Part shown: one piece after another, positions 40,793 through 50,248 of the stretch
Position numbering within the stretch: the stretch's first letter is position 1
How the letters are laid out: every line of letters starts with the position of its first letter
Assembly: GCF_902806685.2 (NCBI RefSeq)
Contig: NC_048548.1
Span: forward strand, 14,472,557 to 14,536,556
Origin: Maniola hyperantus
Taxonomy: Eukaryota; Arthropoda; Insecta; Lepidoptera; Nymphalidae
Direction of reading: 5' to 3'
Length of the DNA stretch: 64,000 nucleotides
The notes under the pieces: generated by a model
What the model was told of the DNA's origin: nothing
The model's input: only the letters and a program-made list of their open reading frames with translations
The model's database searches: none
Position numbers and translations under genes: made by a program

Positions 40793-41149
40793 CTATTAAG
40801 AGAAAAGTTTAGCCAGCCGGGTGTTTGAAAAGTAAAAGGAAAAGGTTTTACTTCTATCACGTGTGACACTGTACCTACAAATATTTTTTGTTACTTGCCG
40901 CACTGGCACTGCACTACATAATCGCTTTTACGATTAAAGTCATGGCCACAAGTTTTTACGTGAACGAATAAAAAGTACGTCCTACGACGTAGATTGGCCG
41001 AGTGTGTGCAAACAAGCCTATTTCCTTCACCGTACTAACGTTTTCATACATTTTGTTTGAGTTTCGATGTGAATAAGTACATGAAACCTCGTAAAAAGTT
41101 TTCAAATAAAAATTGAATAGGTATCATGACTGCTTTGCTTTAAAATATT
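40793..41149. other. No gene seen
   Basis: Unique spacer, no recognised feature. Confidence 0.4.
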
Positions 41150-41640
41150 TAGTCGTCACACACAAGTGGTGATAGTGGTTAGAACGTCTGCCTTCTAATC
41201 GGAGGTCGGGGGTTCGATCCCGGGCACGCACCTCTAACTTTTCGGAGTTATGTGCGTTTTTAACCGACTTCAAAAAAAGGAGGAGGTTCTCAATTCGTCG
41301 GAATCTTTTTTTTAAGTAATTAAATATCACTTGCTTTAAAGGTGAAGGAAAACATCGTGAGGAAACCTGCATGCCTGAGAGTTCTCCATTATGTTCTCAA
41401 AGGTGTGTGAAGTCTACCAAGTCTATCTAAGTAATATTTTCAGAATTAAGTTTTTTTTAAATGTATTAGTGTAAGTAGCCGTTAGTTAATTTAATAAATA
41501 AAAAAAATAAAAAATATCCGCACATGGCCAGCGTGGTAGACTATGGCCAAAACCCTTTTCTCTGAGAGGAGACCCGTGCTCTATAGTGAGCCGGCGATGG
41601 GTTGATCATGATGATGATGATACACAAGTGGTGATAACGA
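41150..41640 (+). mobile_element. tRNA-derived SINE family S, twice interrupted
   Basis: Head: GTGATAGTGGTTAGAACGTC and B-box GGTTCGATCCC. Body: GGTGAAGGAAAACATCGTGA, CCTGCATGCCTGAGAGTTCT, GAGAGGAGACCCGTGCTCTA, ending GGGTTGATCATGATGATGAT. Insertions at about 41265-41315 (AACCGACTTCAAAAAAAGG, a LINE-tail motif) and 41430-41512 (ends in AAATAAAAAAAATAAAA). The head would form an internal pol III promoter but not a functional tRNA. Confidence 0.75.
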
Positions 41641-41813
41641 CGATTCAAAATCACTTGTAAAAGTTTACTTGAATAAAAATATGTTCTATTCTATTCTATT
41701 CTACAACGTAGTAGTCTCCGAACGACGAGACGAAGTGGGTCTCCTCTTCGGGGGGTCGGAAGTTCTATCCAGGCACGGAACTAAAAGTTAACCCATCTAA
41801 ATATATAAAAGGA

Positions 41814-42015
41814 AAAGGTGACTGACTGACTGACTGATCTATCAATGCACAGCTCAAACAACTGGACGGATCGGGCTAAATTTTGGCATGCAGATAGCTA
41901 TTATGACGTAGGCATCCGCTAAGAAAGGATTTTTGAAAATTCAACCCCTAAGAGGGTTAAATAGGGGGTTGAAATTTGTGTTGTCCACGCGGACGAAGTC
42001 GCGAGCATAAGCTAG
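41814..42015 (-). mobile_element. Family A repeat, full length
   Basis: AAAGGAAAAGGTGACTGACT to GTCGCGAGCATAAGCTAGT. Confidence 0.82.
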
Positions 42016-42034
42016 TAAGTTATATGCGTTTTAA

Positions 42035-42504
42035 GAAATCAATAACAATAGTCCACAAGGACTTAGGCTGGGTGTCGATTAGTCAGTGAATAGTCCAGGC
42101 ATAAATCAATAACAATAGTCCACAAGGACTTAGGCTGGGTGTCGATTAGTCAGTGAATAGTCCAGGCATAAATCAATAACAATAGTCCACAAGGACTTAG
42201 GCTGGGTGTCGATTAGTCAGTGAATAGTCCAGGCATAAATCAATAACAATAGTCCACAAGGACTTAGGCTGGGTGTCGATTTGTCAGTGAATAGTCCAGG
42301 CATAAATCAATAACAATAGTCCACAAGGACTTAGGCTGGGTGTCGATTTGTCAGTGAATAGTCCAGGCATAAATCAATAACAATAGTCCACAAGGACTTA
42401 GGCTGGGTGTCGATTTGTCAGTGAATAGTCCAGGCATAAATCAATAACAATAGTCCACAAGGACTTAGGCTGGGTGTCGATTAGTCAGTGAATAGTCCAG
42501 GCAT
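42035..42504. repeat. 67-bp tandem array, seven copies
   Basis: Unit begins AAATCAATAACAATAGTCCA and ends CAGTGAATAGTCCAGGCAT. Copies 1-3 and 7 read GTCGATTAGTCAG; copies 4-6 read GTCGATTTGTCAG. Otherwise I see no differences. Each unit contains a small stem AGTCC/GGACT. Confidence 0.95.
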
Positions 42505-42549
42505 GAATCCATGTAAAAATCACGCTAAACCGTTGCTCTGTTACGAACC

Positions 42550-42642
42550 GCTAAGGATTTTTGAAAATTCAACCCCTAAGGGGGTGAAATAGGGGTTTGA
42601 AAGTGTGGTCCACGCGGACGATGTCACGAGCATAAGCTAGTT
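42550..42642 (-). mobile_element. Family A repeat, module half only
   Basis: CTAAGGATTTTTGAAAATTC to GAGCATAAGCTAG. Confidence 0.7.
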
Positions 42643-42671
42643 CATAATATGGGTAGTGAATAACAAAATTC

Positions 42672-42880
42672 GGCCGTGGCTAGTTACCACCCTACCGGCA
42701 AAGCCGTGCCGCTAAGCGATTTAGCGTTCCGGTACGATGCCGTGTAGAAACCAAAGGGGCATGGGTTTACTAAAAACTGCCATACCCCTTCCAGGTTAGC
42801 CCGCTATCATCTTAGGCTGCATCATCACTTACCACCAGGTGAGATTGCAGTCAAGGGCTAACTTGTATGTGAATAATAAA
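42672..42880 (+). mobile_element. SINE body, headless
   Basis: Same body as 5756-6035: GGCTAGTTACCACCCTACCG, CCATACCCCTTCCAGGTTAG, GAGATTGCAGTCAAGGGCTA, then an A-rich tail. Confidence 0.7.
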
Positions 42881-43113
42881 AAAATAATAAAAAATTAGGA
42901 AATAACAACAATTAATTTATGTTACCAATTGTATACTGAGTAGTTAACCGCAAAACAATTTCGACGCAAAGTGCTAACGTTTTCATAAATGTCGTATTAA
43001 TAGATTATGTGGTGGTTTTCATTCTGTTAGTTTAGCAATCATGTTCTGCTAACCGAATTTAGGCCACGGCAGCCAATCTGAACGAAAACGAGGCCATATT
43101 TTATCCCCCTAAA

Positions 43114-43705
43114 CAGGGTGTACCCAGAACGCTAGCAAAAACGAAGACAGGCGATAGTACTGATGATTACTGATATGATAACACCAAAAAAAACGCCAAA
43201 TAATCTTTAAATCTATAGGTATTTAGTAAAAGTTCACGATATATTGCAAATGTCCTTCCTCATAGTATGACCTCAAATCGTACCAAGTTTCATTGGAATC
43301 CATTCAGTAGTTTCAGCGTGATGCGCGGCCGTGATACAGACAGACAGACAGACAGACAGAAATGAAAAAAATTACAGTTTTGGGTTCAGTATAGATTATA
43401 GAGTGCCCTCGAAAAAAAATTTCAAAATATCTTCAATGTACAGAATTGGACCTGTTACAGTTTTATTATAAGTACTGATAAAACATCTAACTGACGGTAG
43501 AGGTCAACGAACGTAAGGTCATTCGGAATCAATGCCGCGTTGTAGGTGGGGCATTGACCCCAGTTTTGCACGCTATACATCGCGGGGTTCAAAAATAGTA
43601 AATCACTAAAACTACAAAATGAGGCAAATGGTTATTGGTATAGGATTGCGATTAGATAGTATAACAATAACTCTTAAGTTTTTGATAGCGTTCTGGTTAC
43701 ACCCT
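43114..43705. mobile_element. Family C MITE with nested insertion
   Basis: CAGGGTGTACCCAGAACGCT to ATAGCGTTCTGGTTACACCCT. About 225 bp with (CAGA)n sit at about 43255-43480, between ATATTGCAAAT and AAAACATCTAACTG, which are adjacent in the other copies. Confidence 0.75.
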
Positions 43706-43710
43706 GTATA

Positions 43711-43872
43711 AAAGGAAAAAGGTGACTGACTGACCGATCTATCAATGCGCAGCTCAAACTACTGGACTTACATAATAGCTATCTGCATGCCAAATTTCAG
43801 GCCGATCCGTCCAATAGTTTGAACTGTGCGTTGATAGATCAGTCAGTCAGTCAGCCTTTCCTTTTATATAAG
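43711..43872. repeat. Inverted pair of family A 3' ends
   Basis: The left half (AAAGGTGACTGACTGACCG ... CTCAAACTACTGGA) is followed by the right half in opposite orientation (CCAATAGTTTGAACTGTGCG ... GTCAGCCTTTCCTTTTAT). Confidence 0.7.
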
Positions 43873-44207
43873 ACTAGCTTCTGCCCGCGGCTTCGCCCGT
43901 GTGGCCTACAGGAAACAAATGGCTTTTTTTTTCAGAAACAAACATTATAACATCAGGACACGCACTCTGAACAGCATCGAATAACACATATAACCTTCCA
44001 ACCCCCATTTCACTCCTTTAGGGGGGGGGGGGGGGAGAAGAGAAAACCTACTTTCCAAATTTCAAGTCAATTATAATATCAATAATTAAAACTTTCCCAT
44101 AAAAACTTACATCCCCTATTTTACCACCCTTATGGGCAAATTTTCCAAAAATTCTAAAACACGTATTTCTTCATTTGTAACCGAAAACCCAAATACCAAT
44201 TTTCATG
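43873..44207 (+). mobile_element. Family A' repeat, left part of split copy
   Basis: Starts ACTAGCTTCTGCCCGCGGCT and ends ACCAATTTTCATG at the insertion point. The sequence that should follow is found at 62777. Confidence 0.8.
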
Positions 44208-44541
44208 TGTTAGATATTATAAATAAATGCAGGTACCTATTATAAAATAATGTACACAGTTGTAGGTAGATTCTAAATATTGACTTGACAGTGTTAATTT
44301 ATCTATATTTTGTGAGTGTAGGAATGGATTGATGTGAAGGTAGGCTATAGAACGAATGTTGCCTGCATTCGCTTCGTTTATTTTGAGTTATAATAGTTAA
44401 TCTTACGACACACCGATTTATTCCTATACCAACATCCAAAGTGGTAACAGTGATTAATAAAACTATAAGAAATTCATCGTTATTCTTTCTGACGATAGAA
44501 TCTTACCTTAAAATTCAAGATTCATCCTCGGCTTTCTATTA
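44208..44541. repeat. LTR-X left terminal repeat
   Basis: Begins TGTTAGATATTATAAATAAA, ends CCTCGGCTTTCTATTA. Confidence 0.85.
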
Positions 44542-44976
44542 TCAGAAGTGGTACGAAGCGATCAAAATGCTCACAATAATTCGGAAACAAAAACGACGAC
44601 ACGAAGAAACGACGATTGACTCATCTTGTAGTGAACCGCTGCTGCTACATCAGAAAAATAATTGAGTGACGGTGTATCTGCGACCGGACGAGTTGAAACT
44701 TGTACTGAAGGCGAAAGAAGAGATATAGTACGATCAAAAGGTTCTGCGACTGGACGAGATATACCCTAACTACCTTCGGCAAAGGCGAGTGATGGCGCGG
44801 CGGGCGCTAAACCGGCACCGGCACCGCCACCGCCGCGCCGCGCGTCGCGACCGTGCTGCGCCGCCGCAACCGCGCTGCGCCGCCGCGATTGTGCGGCGAC
44901 TATAGATGCGGCACCATGCGGCCGCCGCCGTTTGAGCTGGCGAGGGTCCAGTTGCAGAGCATCAAGTAGGTACAGG
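44542..44976. other. LTR-X internal sequence, GC-rich in part
   Basis: Contains a GC-rich block of CCGCCGC/GCGCCGC runs at about 44800-44940. No reliable ORF. Confidence 0.5.
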
Positions 44977-45093
44977 TGTAGTGGGGTTATGTATTAGTAT
45001 TGAGGAGCAGTAATAAACGGGACATAGAACAGCTCACACGTGTTTGATTTACACATCTATCCACTCTACGGAACCTCCAACGACAACATCACA
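44977..45093 (+). repeat. Gypsy-1 5' LTR
   Basis: 117 bp, very short for the group. Contains AATAAA at 45012-45017 and an ACACGTGT palindrome (E-box core) near 45037. Confidence 0.92.
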
Positions 45094-45110
45094 TGGCGAC
45101 CGTGACAGCG
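45094..45110 (+). promoter_or_regulatory. Gypsy-1 primer-binding site
   Basis: TGGCGACCGTGACAGCG directly abuts the LTR and begins TGG, complementary to a tRNA 3' CCA. The sequence resembles the tRNA-Arg primer site of 412/mdg1 elements; the match to a tRNA was not tested. Confidence 0.7.
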
Positions 45111-45193
45111 AGCGGACTTTTGCACGGGGAGTAGCGGCCGCTCGCACCGCGATAGCAACACGTGTCGGGAATAACATTAAAATAATTACAAAA

Positions 45194-45463
45194 ATGGGAC
45201 CAAAGTGCTCCAAGTGTGTATGCGAGAACAAAGAGGTGATATCACAAAATGGAGACTCCAACATGGACCACCCCATGTACACAAACAATATAATGATGGC
45301 AGCAATATTGGCGATATGCAGCGCAGCAGCTATTTTTATAGGAGTTGCTAAATACAGACAATGCCACAGGAACTGGATTAATGAAGGAGTGAGAGCGGAC
45401 TTTATAAGGAGGCTGCAGGAGCGGATGTCTACGAGAGGAGATCGAGAGGAGAGTCGAGTATAA
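45194..45463 (+). CDS. Small acylated-type membrane protein upstream of gag
   Basis: An 89-residue frame in the leader of gypsy-1. It begins MGPKCSKCVC: Gly2 and Ser6 fit an N-myristoylation signal, and Cys5, 8 and 10 could be palmitoylated. Residues 33-52 (IMMAAILAICSAAAIFIGVA) form one hydrophobic span, followed by a basic segment (KYRQCHRNW) and an Arg-rich tail (RRLQERMSTRGDREESR). The ATG at 45194 has a favourable context (AAAATGG). An upstream in-frame ATG at 45044 lies inside the LTR and gives low-complexity sequence, so I prefer 45194. Function unknown; a role in bringing Gag or RNA to a membrane is a guess. Confidence 0.6.
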   Translation: MGPKCSKCVCENKEVISQNGDSNMDHPMYTNNIMMAAILAICSAAAIFIGVAKYRQCHRNWINEGVRADFIRRLQERMSTRGDREESRV

Positions 45464-45592
45464 TGTGTGACAATTAAAGTGATGTGCGCGTAAAGTGCGG
45501 AAAGTGCGTAAAGTGCGGGAAGTGCGGTGAGAAAATGAACAGTATAGATTTATTGTAAAAACTATTGAGAAAATGGACAGTGTATAGACTTA
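45464..45592 (+). other. Gypsy-1 leader with short repeats before gag
   Basis: Five imperfect GTGCGKAAA-like units at about 45483-45530 and a duplicated block (GAAAATGAACAGTATAGA and GAAAATGGACAGTGTATAGA) just before the gag ATG. Confidence 0.6.
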
Positions 45593-46792
45593 ATGGAAAA
45601 ACATTTAAGTAATATAAATAGTGAATTAGAGTACTTAAGAGTAAGCATTAGGAAATTAGGACCAGATAGGAGGCTAGAGGAAATAGGATTAAGCAAGGTA
45701 AGAAAAGCGTTAGAAATATACGAAAATTATAAAACATTTATCACGCAATTAAATGAAAAGGATTTAGAATATTCATCATTAGTCATACAAAAACTGTGTG
45801 AAAACATTGAGGAAACTTTTCTTAAAATATTAAGCTATGATAAGTCATCAGTCGAAAAAATGACTGGTAAGCAAGAGAATATAGAACAGTCATCATTCGA
45901 AAAAATGGATAACTTCGACCTAAAAACGGCGAGTACTTTAATCCCGGTAATGGATGGTAAACAAGAGAATATAGAACAGATAATAGACAGCATCGAAATG
46001 TATAGCAGTTATCTAAAAGGTCAGGACAGCAAGGGGTTGCTAATTTCTTTTATATTAAAAACTAGACTATCAAAAACCGCGAAATTAAAACTTAATTCCG
46101 AATATTCCACTATTGACAATTTGCTATCAGACATGAAAAAATATTTGCTTACAAAAAAGTCTGCCAATTCATTGCTGTCCCAAATAAACAATTTAACACA
46201 GAACAATATGTCTATTAGCGCTTATGGTGAAAAGCTGGAGGAGCTCTTTATAGGCCTCACCATATCACAAGCCGAAGAAAATCAGAAGGCACGTGATATA
46301 TTGAGACCTATAAACGAGAAACTAGCAATAAAGAGGTTTGCGGATGGCCTTCGTAACCGAAGGCTGAGCACCATAATATCAGCCAGGAATTACAGCGAGT
46401 TGAAAGACGCAGTACGCGCAGCGGAGGATGAGGAGCTGGCCACCGCCGGGACATCGTCCAACAACGGGGTCTACTCATATTCGCAAGGCCGGAATCAGTC
46501 ATTTCGTTACCCCAGGTACAGTCGGGGACGTCGAAACTTCCACCGTACGAGTGGCCCTCACCGAGGCGCATATCAGCCCACACCACAGGTAAGGAGAGGT
46601 TATTATAACTATAATTATCGTGCTAGGACCACACCTACGAGGTACTACAACCAGTCCAGATACCCAAGAAATAACACCAGGTTTTATAGAGGCAACTCAA
46701 ATAATAATCACCGTCAGGGAAATGCTTACGTCACAGCGTCTGAGCAAAAGGAGGAGCAAGATATAAATTTAGCAGAGTTTTTTCGAGCCTAA
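45593..46792 (+). CDS. Gypsy-1 Gag
   Basis: 399 residues. The N-terminal 90 residues are helical and charged. Then comes a duplicated patch (GKQENIEQ at about 92 and 122), and a capsid-type helical core of about 110-285 ending in AIKRFADGLRNRRLS and LKDAVRAAEDEE, a pattern shared by Ty3/gypsy capsids. The C-terminus (about 300-385) is Arg/Tyr/Asn-rich (YPRYSRGRRNFHR) and replaces zinc knuckles as the probable nucleic-acid binder. It should assemble the cytoplasmic particle that packages element RNA. Ends TTT TTT CGA GCC TAA, where a +1 slip would enter the protease frame. Confidence 0.85.
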   Translation: MEKHLSNINSELEYLRVSIRKLGPDRRLEEIGLSKVRKALEIYENYKTFITQLNEKDLEYSSLVIQKLCENIEETFLKILSYDKSSVEKMTGKQENIEQSSFEKMDNFDLKTASTLIPVMDGKQENIEQIIDSIEMYSSYLKGQDSKGLLISFILKTRLSKTAKLKLNSEYSTIDNLLSDMKKYLLTKKSANSLLSQINNLTQNNMSISAYGEKLEELFIGLTISQAEENQKARDILRPINEKLAIKRFADGLRNRRLSTIISARNYSELKDAVRAAEDEELATAGTSSNNGVYSYSQGRNQSFRYPRYSRGRRNFHRTSGPHRGAYQPTPQVRRGYYNYNYRARTTPTRYYNQSRYPRNNTRFYRGNSNNNHRQGNAYVTASEQKEEQDINLAEFFRA

Positions 46793-47159
46793 TTATGCTT
46801 TAGTATGTGAAGGGTTAGATTTCATATATTTGTTTATCGGTAATCGGAAATGCAAATTTTTATTGGACACAGGGGCATCTTTATCTATCATAAATAGTCA
46901 GATTATTCAAAATCAAGTAAAAAAGTATCAAAGTACTACAGTTATAAAAGGTATAGGTGGAAAAATACAGTCGACATGCTTAGCGTATGTTCCACTACAG
47001 TCAGCAAACGGTTTCATATTTCGCCACAAGTTATACCTATTCGATAACGTTCCATGCGGAGCGGATGGAATTATCGGGCTAGACTTTCTCAGAACTTATA
47101 ATGCAAACATAGACTTGCCTACGAACAGACTTACGTTACAATTTAATTATGGCGTTTAG
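46773..47159 (+). pseudogene. Gypsy-1 protease, cut off by a deletion
   Basis: This frame is +1 relative to gag and open from 46773. It has no ATG; the first initiator-like codon is TTG at 46830, so expression by frameshift is likely. It carries the aspartic protease core: LLDTGASLSII (catalytic Asp), and IIGLDFLRTYN near the end, the usual flap-distal ILG-type motif. After LTLQFN the frame runs into TAG at 47157-47159. The linker and the RT start that should follow are missing. Confidence 0.8.
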
Positions 47160-49777
47160 TGATAGATTATAGGAAGGTTAATGAGTCAATTCAGGACGAT
47201 AAGTTTCCTTTACCAAATATAATGGACATCTTAGATTCACTTTCAGGGTGTATTTATTTCACTCATTTGGATTTGTATCAAGGATTTTATCAGGTCAGTT
47301 TAAACCCCGAGAGTAGGGATATTACCAGTTTTGCCACGAGTACTGGGCAATACAGAATGAAGCGTCTAGCCATGGGTTTAAAAATTAGTCCTAATGCATT
47401 CTCTAGAGTTATGTCAATAGCAATGTCAGGATTAACCTTCGAAAAGTGTTTTATTTACTGCGATGATCTAATAGTATTTGGGAGAAACAGGGAAACTCAC
47501 AATAAAAATTTAATAAGTATATTTGAACGGCTCAGAAAAATGAACCTTAAGCTTAACCCACTTAAGTGCGAATTTATGAAAACACAGTTACTATATTTAG
47601 GTCACGTGGTGTCAGCTGAGGGTGTTCTACCCGATCCAGAAAAAGTAAGAGTGCTACAACACTACCCGATACCTACAAATTCAGACGAGGTTAGACGATT
47701 TGTAGCGTTTTGCAATTATTATAGAAAATTCATTCCACATTTTTCTGAAATCACCTTACCATTAAATAAATTATGCCGGAAAAATGCAATATTTTCATGG
47801 TCACAAGAATGTCAAAATAGTTTCGAAATATTGAAAAATAAATTAATTACACCCCCCATTTTGCAATACCCAGATTTTTCTGATAATAACACTTTCGTTC
47901 TTCAAACTGACGCGTCAGGCATAGCTATCGGTTCAGTTTTGTGTAATAAAGATTTAAAACCCGTAGCCTACGCTAGTAGACCTCTAAATAAAGCGGAATT
48001 AAACTATCCAATTATTCAAAAAGAGCTTTTGGCGATAGTTTGGAGTATAAAACATTTTAGACCATACCTATACGGTAAGCAATTTATCATTAAAACCGAC
48101 CATAAACCTCTAATTTATTTATTTGGCATGAAAGATCCGTCAACAAGACTTTTAAAATTCAGATTGCAGTTAGAGGAGTACGACTTTAAAATTGAGTATG
48201 TAAAAGGCAGTGATAACGTCGCAGACGCTCTGAGTAGGGTGACCATAAGTTCGGAAGAATTAAAATCATTGAATAGTAAAGTTAGCTTAGTAATGACAAG
48301 AGCTCAGAAAGCTAGATTAGATAAAGAGGAGTTGAATAGGAAGGTAGACATGAGGGATCCTTGTATACCTGTCGAATCAAGGTCTGGCCAACCAAGAGTC
48401 GCAGAGATACTAAGGAAACCGAGTGATTACGTAGAATTGAAATTTATGTTAGGAAGTAAATTGAGTAAGAGGAAATTATCATATGAAAGAGAATGTTTAG
48501 CATATGAGGAGTCAACTCAGTCTATCTACATAAACCTCAATTATATGTCGCATTTTACGCGAGTCGAATTTGCGAATTTATTGAGCGTATTTTGTAGTGA
48601 ATTGAATATTAAAAATTTATGTATAATTAGAGATGACAGAAATGTAGAGTTCATAAAACAGTTAATAAATGAGATAAAAAGTAGAGAAAAATGGTCCGGA
48701 CCGCAGATAAATATATTAAAAGGAGTAAAACGAGTCCATAATGAGGAAGAAAAGATATGCATACTACATGATTATCACTTACTACCTACGAGTGGCCATG
48801 CGGGTGTACAACGCATGATCAGCAACATCAAAGGTAAGTACTTCTGGCCAGGGCTAGAATCCGATGTACGGAGATACGTAAGTAAGTGCGGCAAATGCCA
48901 AACTAATAAGTATTCTAGAAATATAGTAGAGCCGATGGTCGTGACGACGACAGCGTCGAAAGCTTTCGAAAAAGTATATTTAGATATCATAGGTCCTTTA
49001 GATAAAGATATAGATGGTAATGTTTATATTTTAAGTTTACAATGCGAGCTAAGTAAATACGTCGAGGCGTACCCTTTGCAGCGTAAAGATACAGTAAGTG
49101 TGGCAAGAGCCTTTGTTAATAACTTCGTGTTACGTTACGGGCTACCCAAAATTGTCGCGAGTGACAAAGGCGGCGAATTTCAGTCAGAAACGATGAAAGA
49201 GGTATGTAAGCTACTTCAAATTGAAAAAATAAATTCTACAGCTTATCACCATGAGTCGATAGGCTCCTTAGAAAACACTCATAAGCATCTCGCTGCATAT
49301 TTGCGAACATTATGTGACGGACATCCAGAAACTTGGAGTCAGTGGCTTCAGTTCTGGTGTTTCTCATTCAATACTACTGTCCATACACAGACTAAGTATA
49401 CACCGTACGAACTCGTATTTGGCAATAGTTGTAGTTTACCCAGTAATTTAAGAAGTAATGTAGTAGAGCCACTATACAGCCAAGATAATTATGCACTTGA
49501 GCTTAAGTATAGGCTACAGTTAGCATCTAAGGAAGCGCATAAAAATTTAGTTTTAAGCAAATTAAAAAGGAAACATGTATGGGACAAAAAGTGTAATCCC
49601 ATTCAGTATCAGAAAGATGATTTAATCTTGATCAAAAATGAAACAGGTAAAAAACTGGATAAGCTATACGATGGACCCTATACAGTGTTAAGTGAAGATG
49701 GACCTAATGTTACAGTGCAAAACGGTAAAAATGTCGAGACTGTCCATAAAAATAGGACAAAACCATATGTCACCTAG
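47147..49777 (+). pseudogene. Gypsy-1 RT-RNase H-integrase, N-terminally truncated
   Basis: The frame opens after a TAA at 47144 and starts directly with WRLVIDYRKVN, the middle of the RT domain; the upstream RT fingers are gone. Numbering from 47159: YCDDLIVFG about 100, RNase H LQTDASGIAIG about 250 and VADALSR about 355, integrase HHCC zinc site about 535-580 (HDYH..GHAG..CGKCQ), catalytic Asp in LDIIGPL about 607, Asp in ASDKGGEF about 668 and Glu in GSLENTHK 36 positions later (35 residues between). It ends at HKNRTKPYVT. All motifs downstream of the deletion are intact. The protein could be made only by internal initiation (GTG at 47159 or a later ATG) and should lack RT function. Confidence 0.88.
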
Positions 49778-50131
49778 TATTAGTGTTTAGCTCATGTTTC
49801 TTTACTTATGAATACGCGAGGTACCTACGCTTGTTATTATTAGTATATTATTATTGTAGTCTGGTAGGTAACTACCTAACATTGTATCATAAGTGCCTAA
49901 TGGTTTTATATTTCATTACGATGACATGTATGTACCATCGTATTGTACCTATTAAGTACATTATATTTTAAATAATTGTAACTTACCTATAAGATTGTGA
50001 ATGTTTCGAACAGCTTATTTCTATGTATTAGGTAATAAGGAAATCAAACAAGTTTATATTAAATAATTTTTTATATTATCAAAAAAAAAAATTGTATTAA
50101 AACATTTTTTTTTTCAAAACCACCCCGGTGA
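49778..50131 (+). other. Gypsy-1 3' untranslated region
   Basis: AT-rich, with poly-A and poly-T runs just before the LTR (AACCACCCCGGTGA precedes TGTAG). No classical polypurine tract is evident and there is no env. Confidence 0.6.
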
Positions 50132-50248
50132 TGTAGTGGGGTTATGTATTAGTATTGAGGAGCAGTAATAAACGGGACATAGAACAGCTCACACGTGTTT
50201 GATTTACACATCTATCCACTCTACGGAACCTCCAACGACAACATCACA
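50132..50248 (+). repeat. Gypsy-1 3' LTR
   Basis: Appears identical to the 5' LTR; AATAAA at 50167-50172. Confidence 0.92.

Larger units (their letters stand above)
44977..50248 (+). mobile_element. Gypsy-1: 412/mdg1-like Ty3/gypsy element, internally deleted
   Basis: 117-bp LTRs (44977-45093, 50132-50248) appear identical, start TGTAGT and end in CA. A 4-bp duplication CAGG lies at 44973-44976 and 50249-50252. Order: LTR, primer site, small membrane ORF, gag, protease, RT-RNase H-integrase, LTR; no env. TGTAGT ends, a 4-bp duplication and a TGGCGACCGTGACAG primer site resemble the 412/mdg1 group. A deletion between protease and RT makes it defective. Confidence 0.9.

Noticed and set aside
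41155..41235. tRNA gene
   Set aside because: Head of SINE family S, with the body following and other body copies at 9183 and 31660.
42035..42504. Possible CRISPR-like array
   Set aside because: The repeats abut with no unique spacers, and the DNA is eukaryotic. The same holds for 11749-12478, 28547-28648 and 61703-62071.
44441..44665. 74-codon frame starting in the LTR-X left repeat
   Set aside because: Begins inside the terminal repeat, is not kept in the right copy, and shows no domain.
45044..45193. Upstream extension of the gypsy-1 small ORF
   Set aside because: Starts in the LTR and spans the primer-binding site; low complexity. The ATG at 45194 gives a coherent protein.
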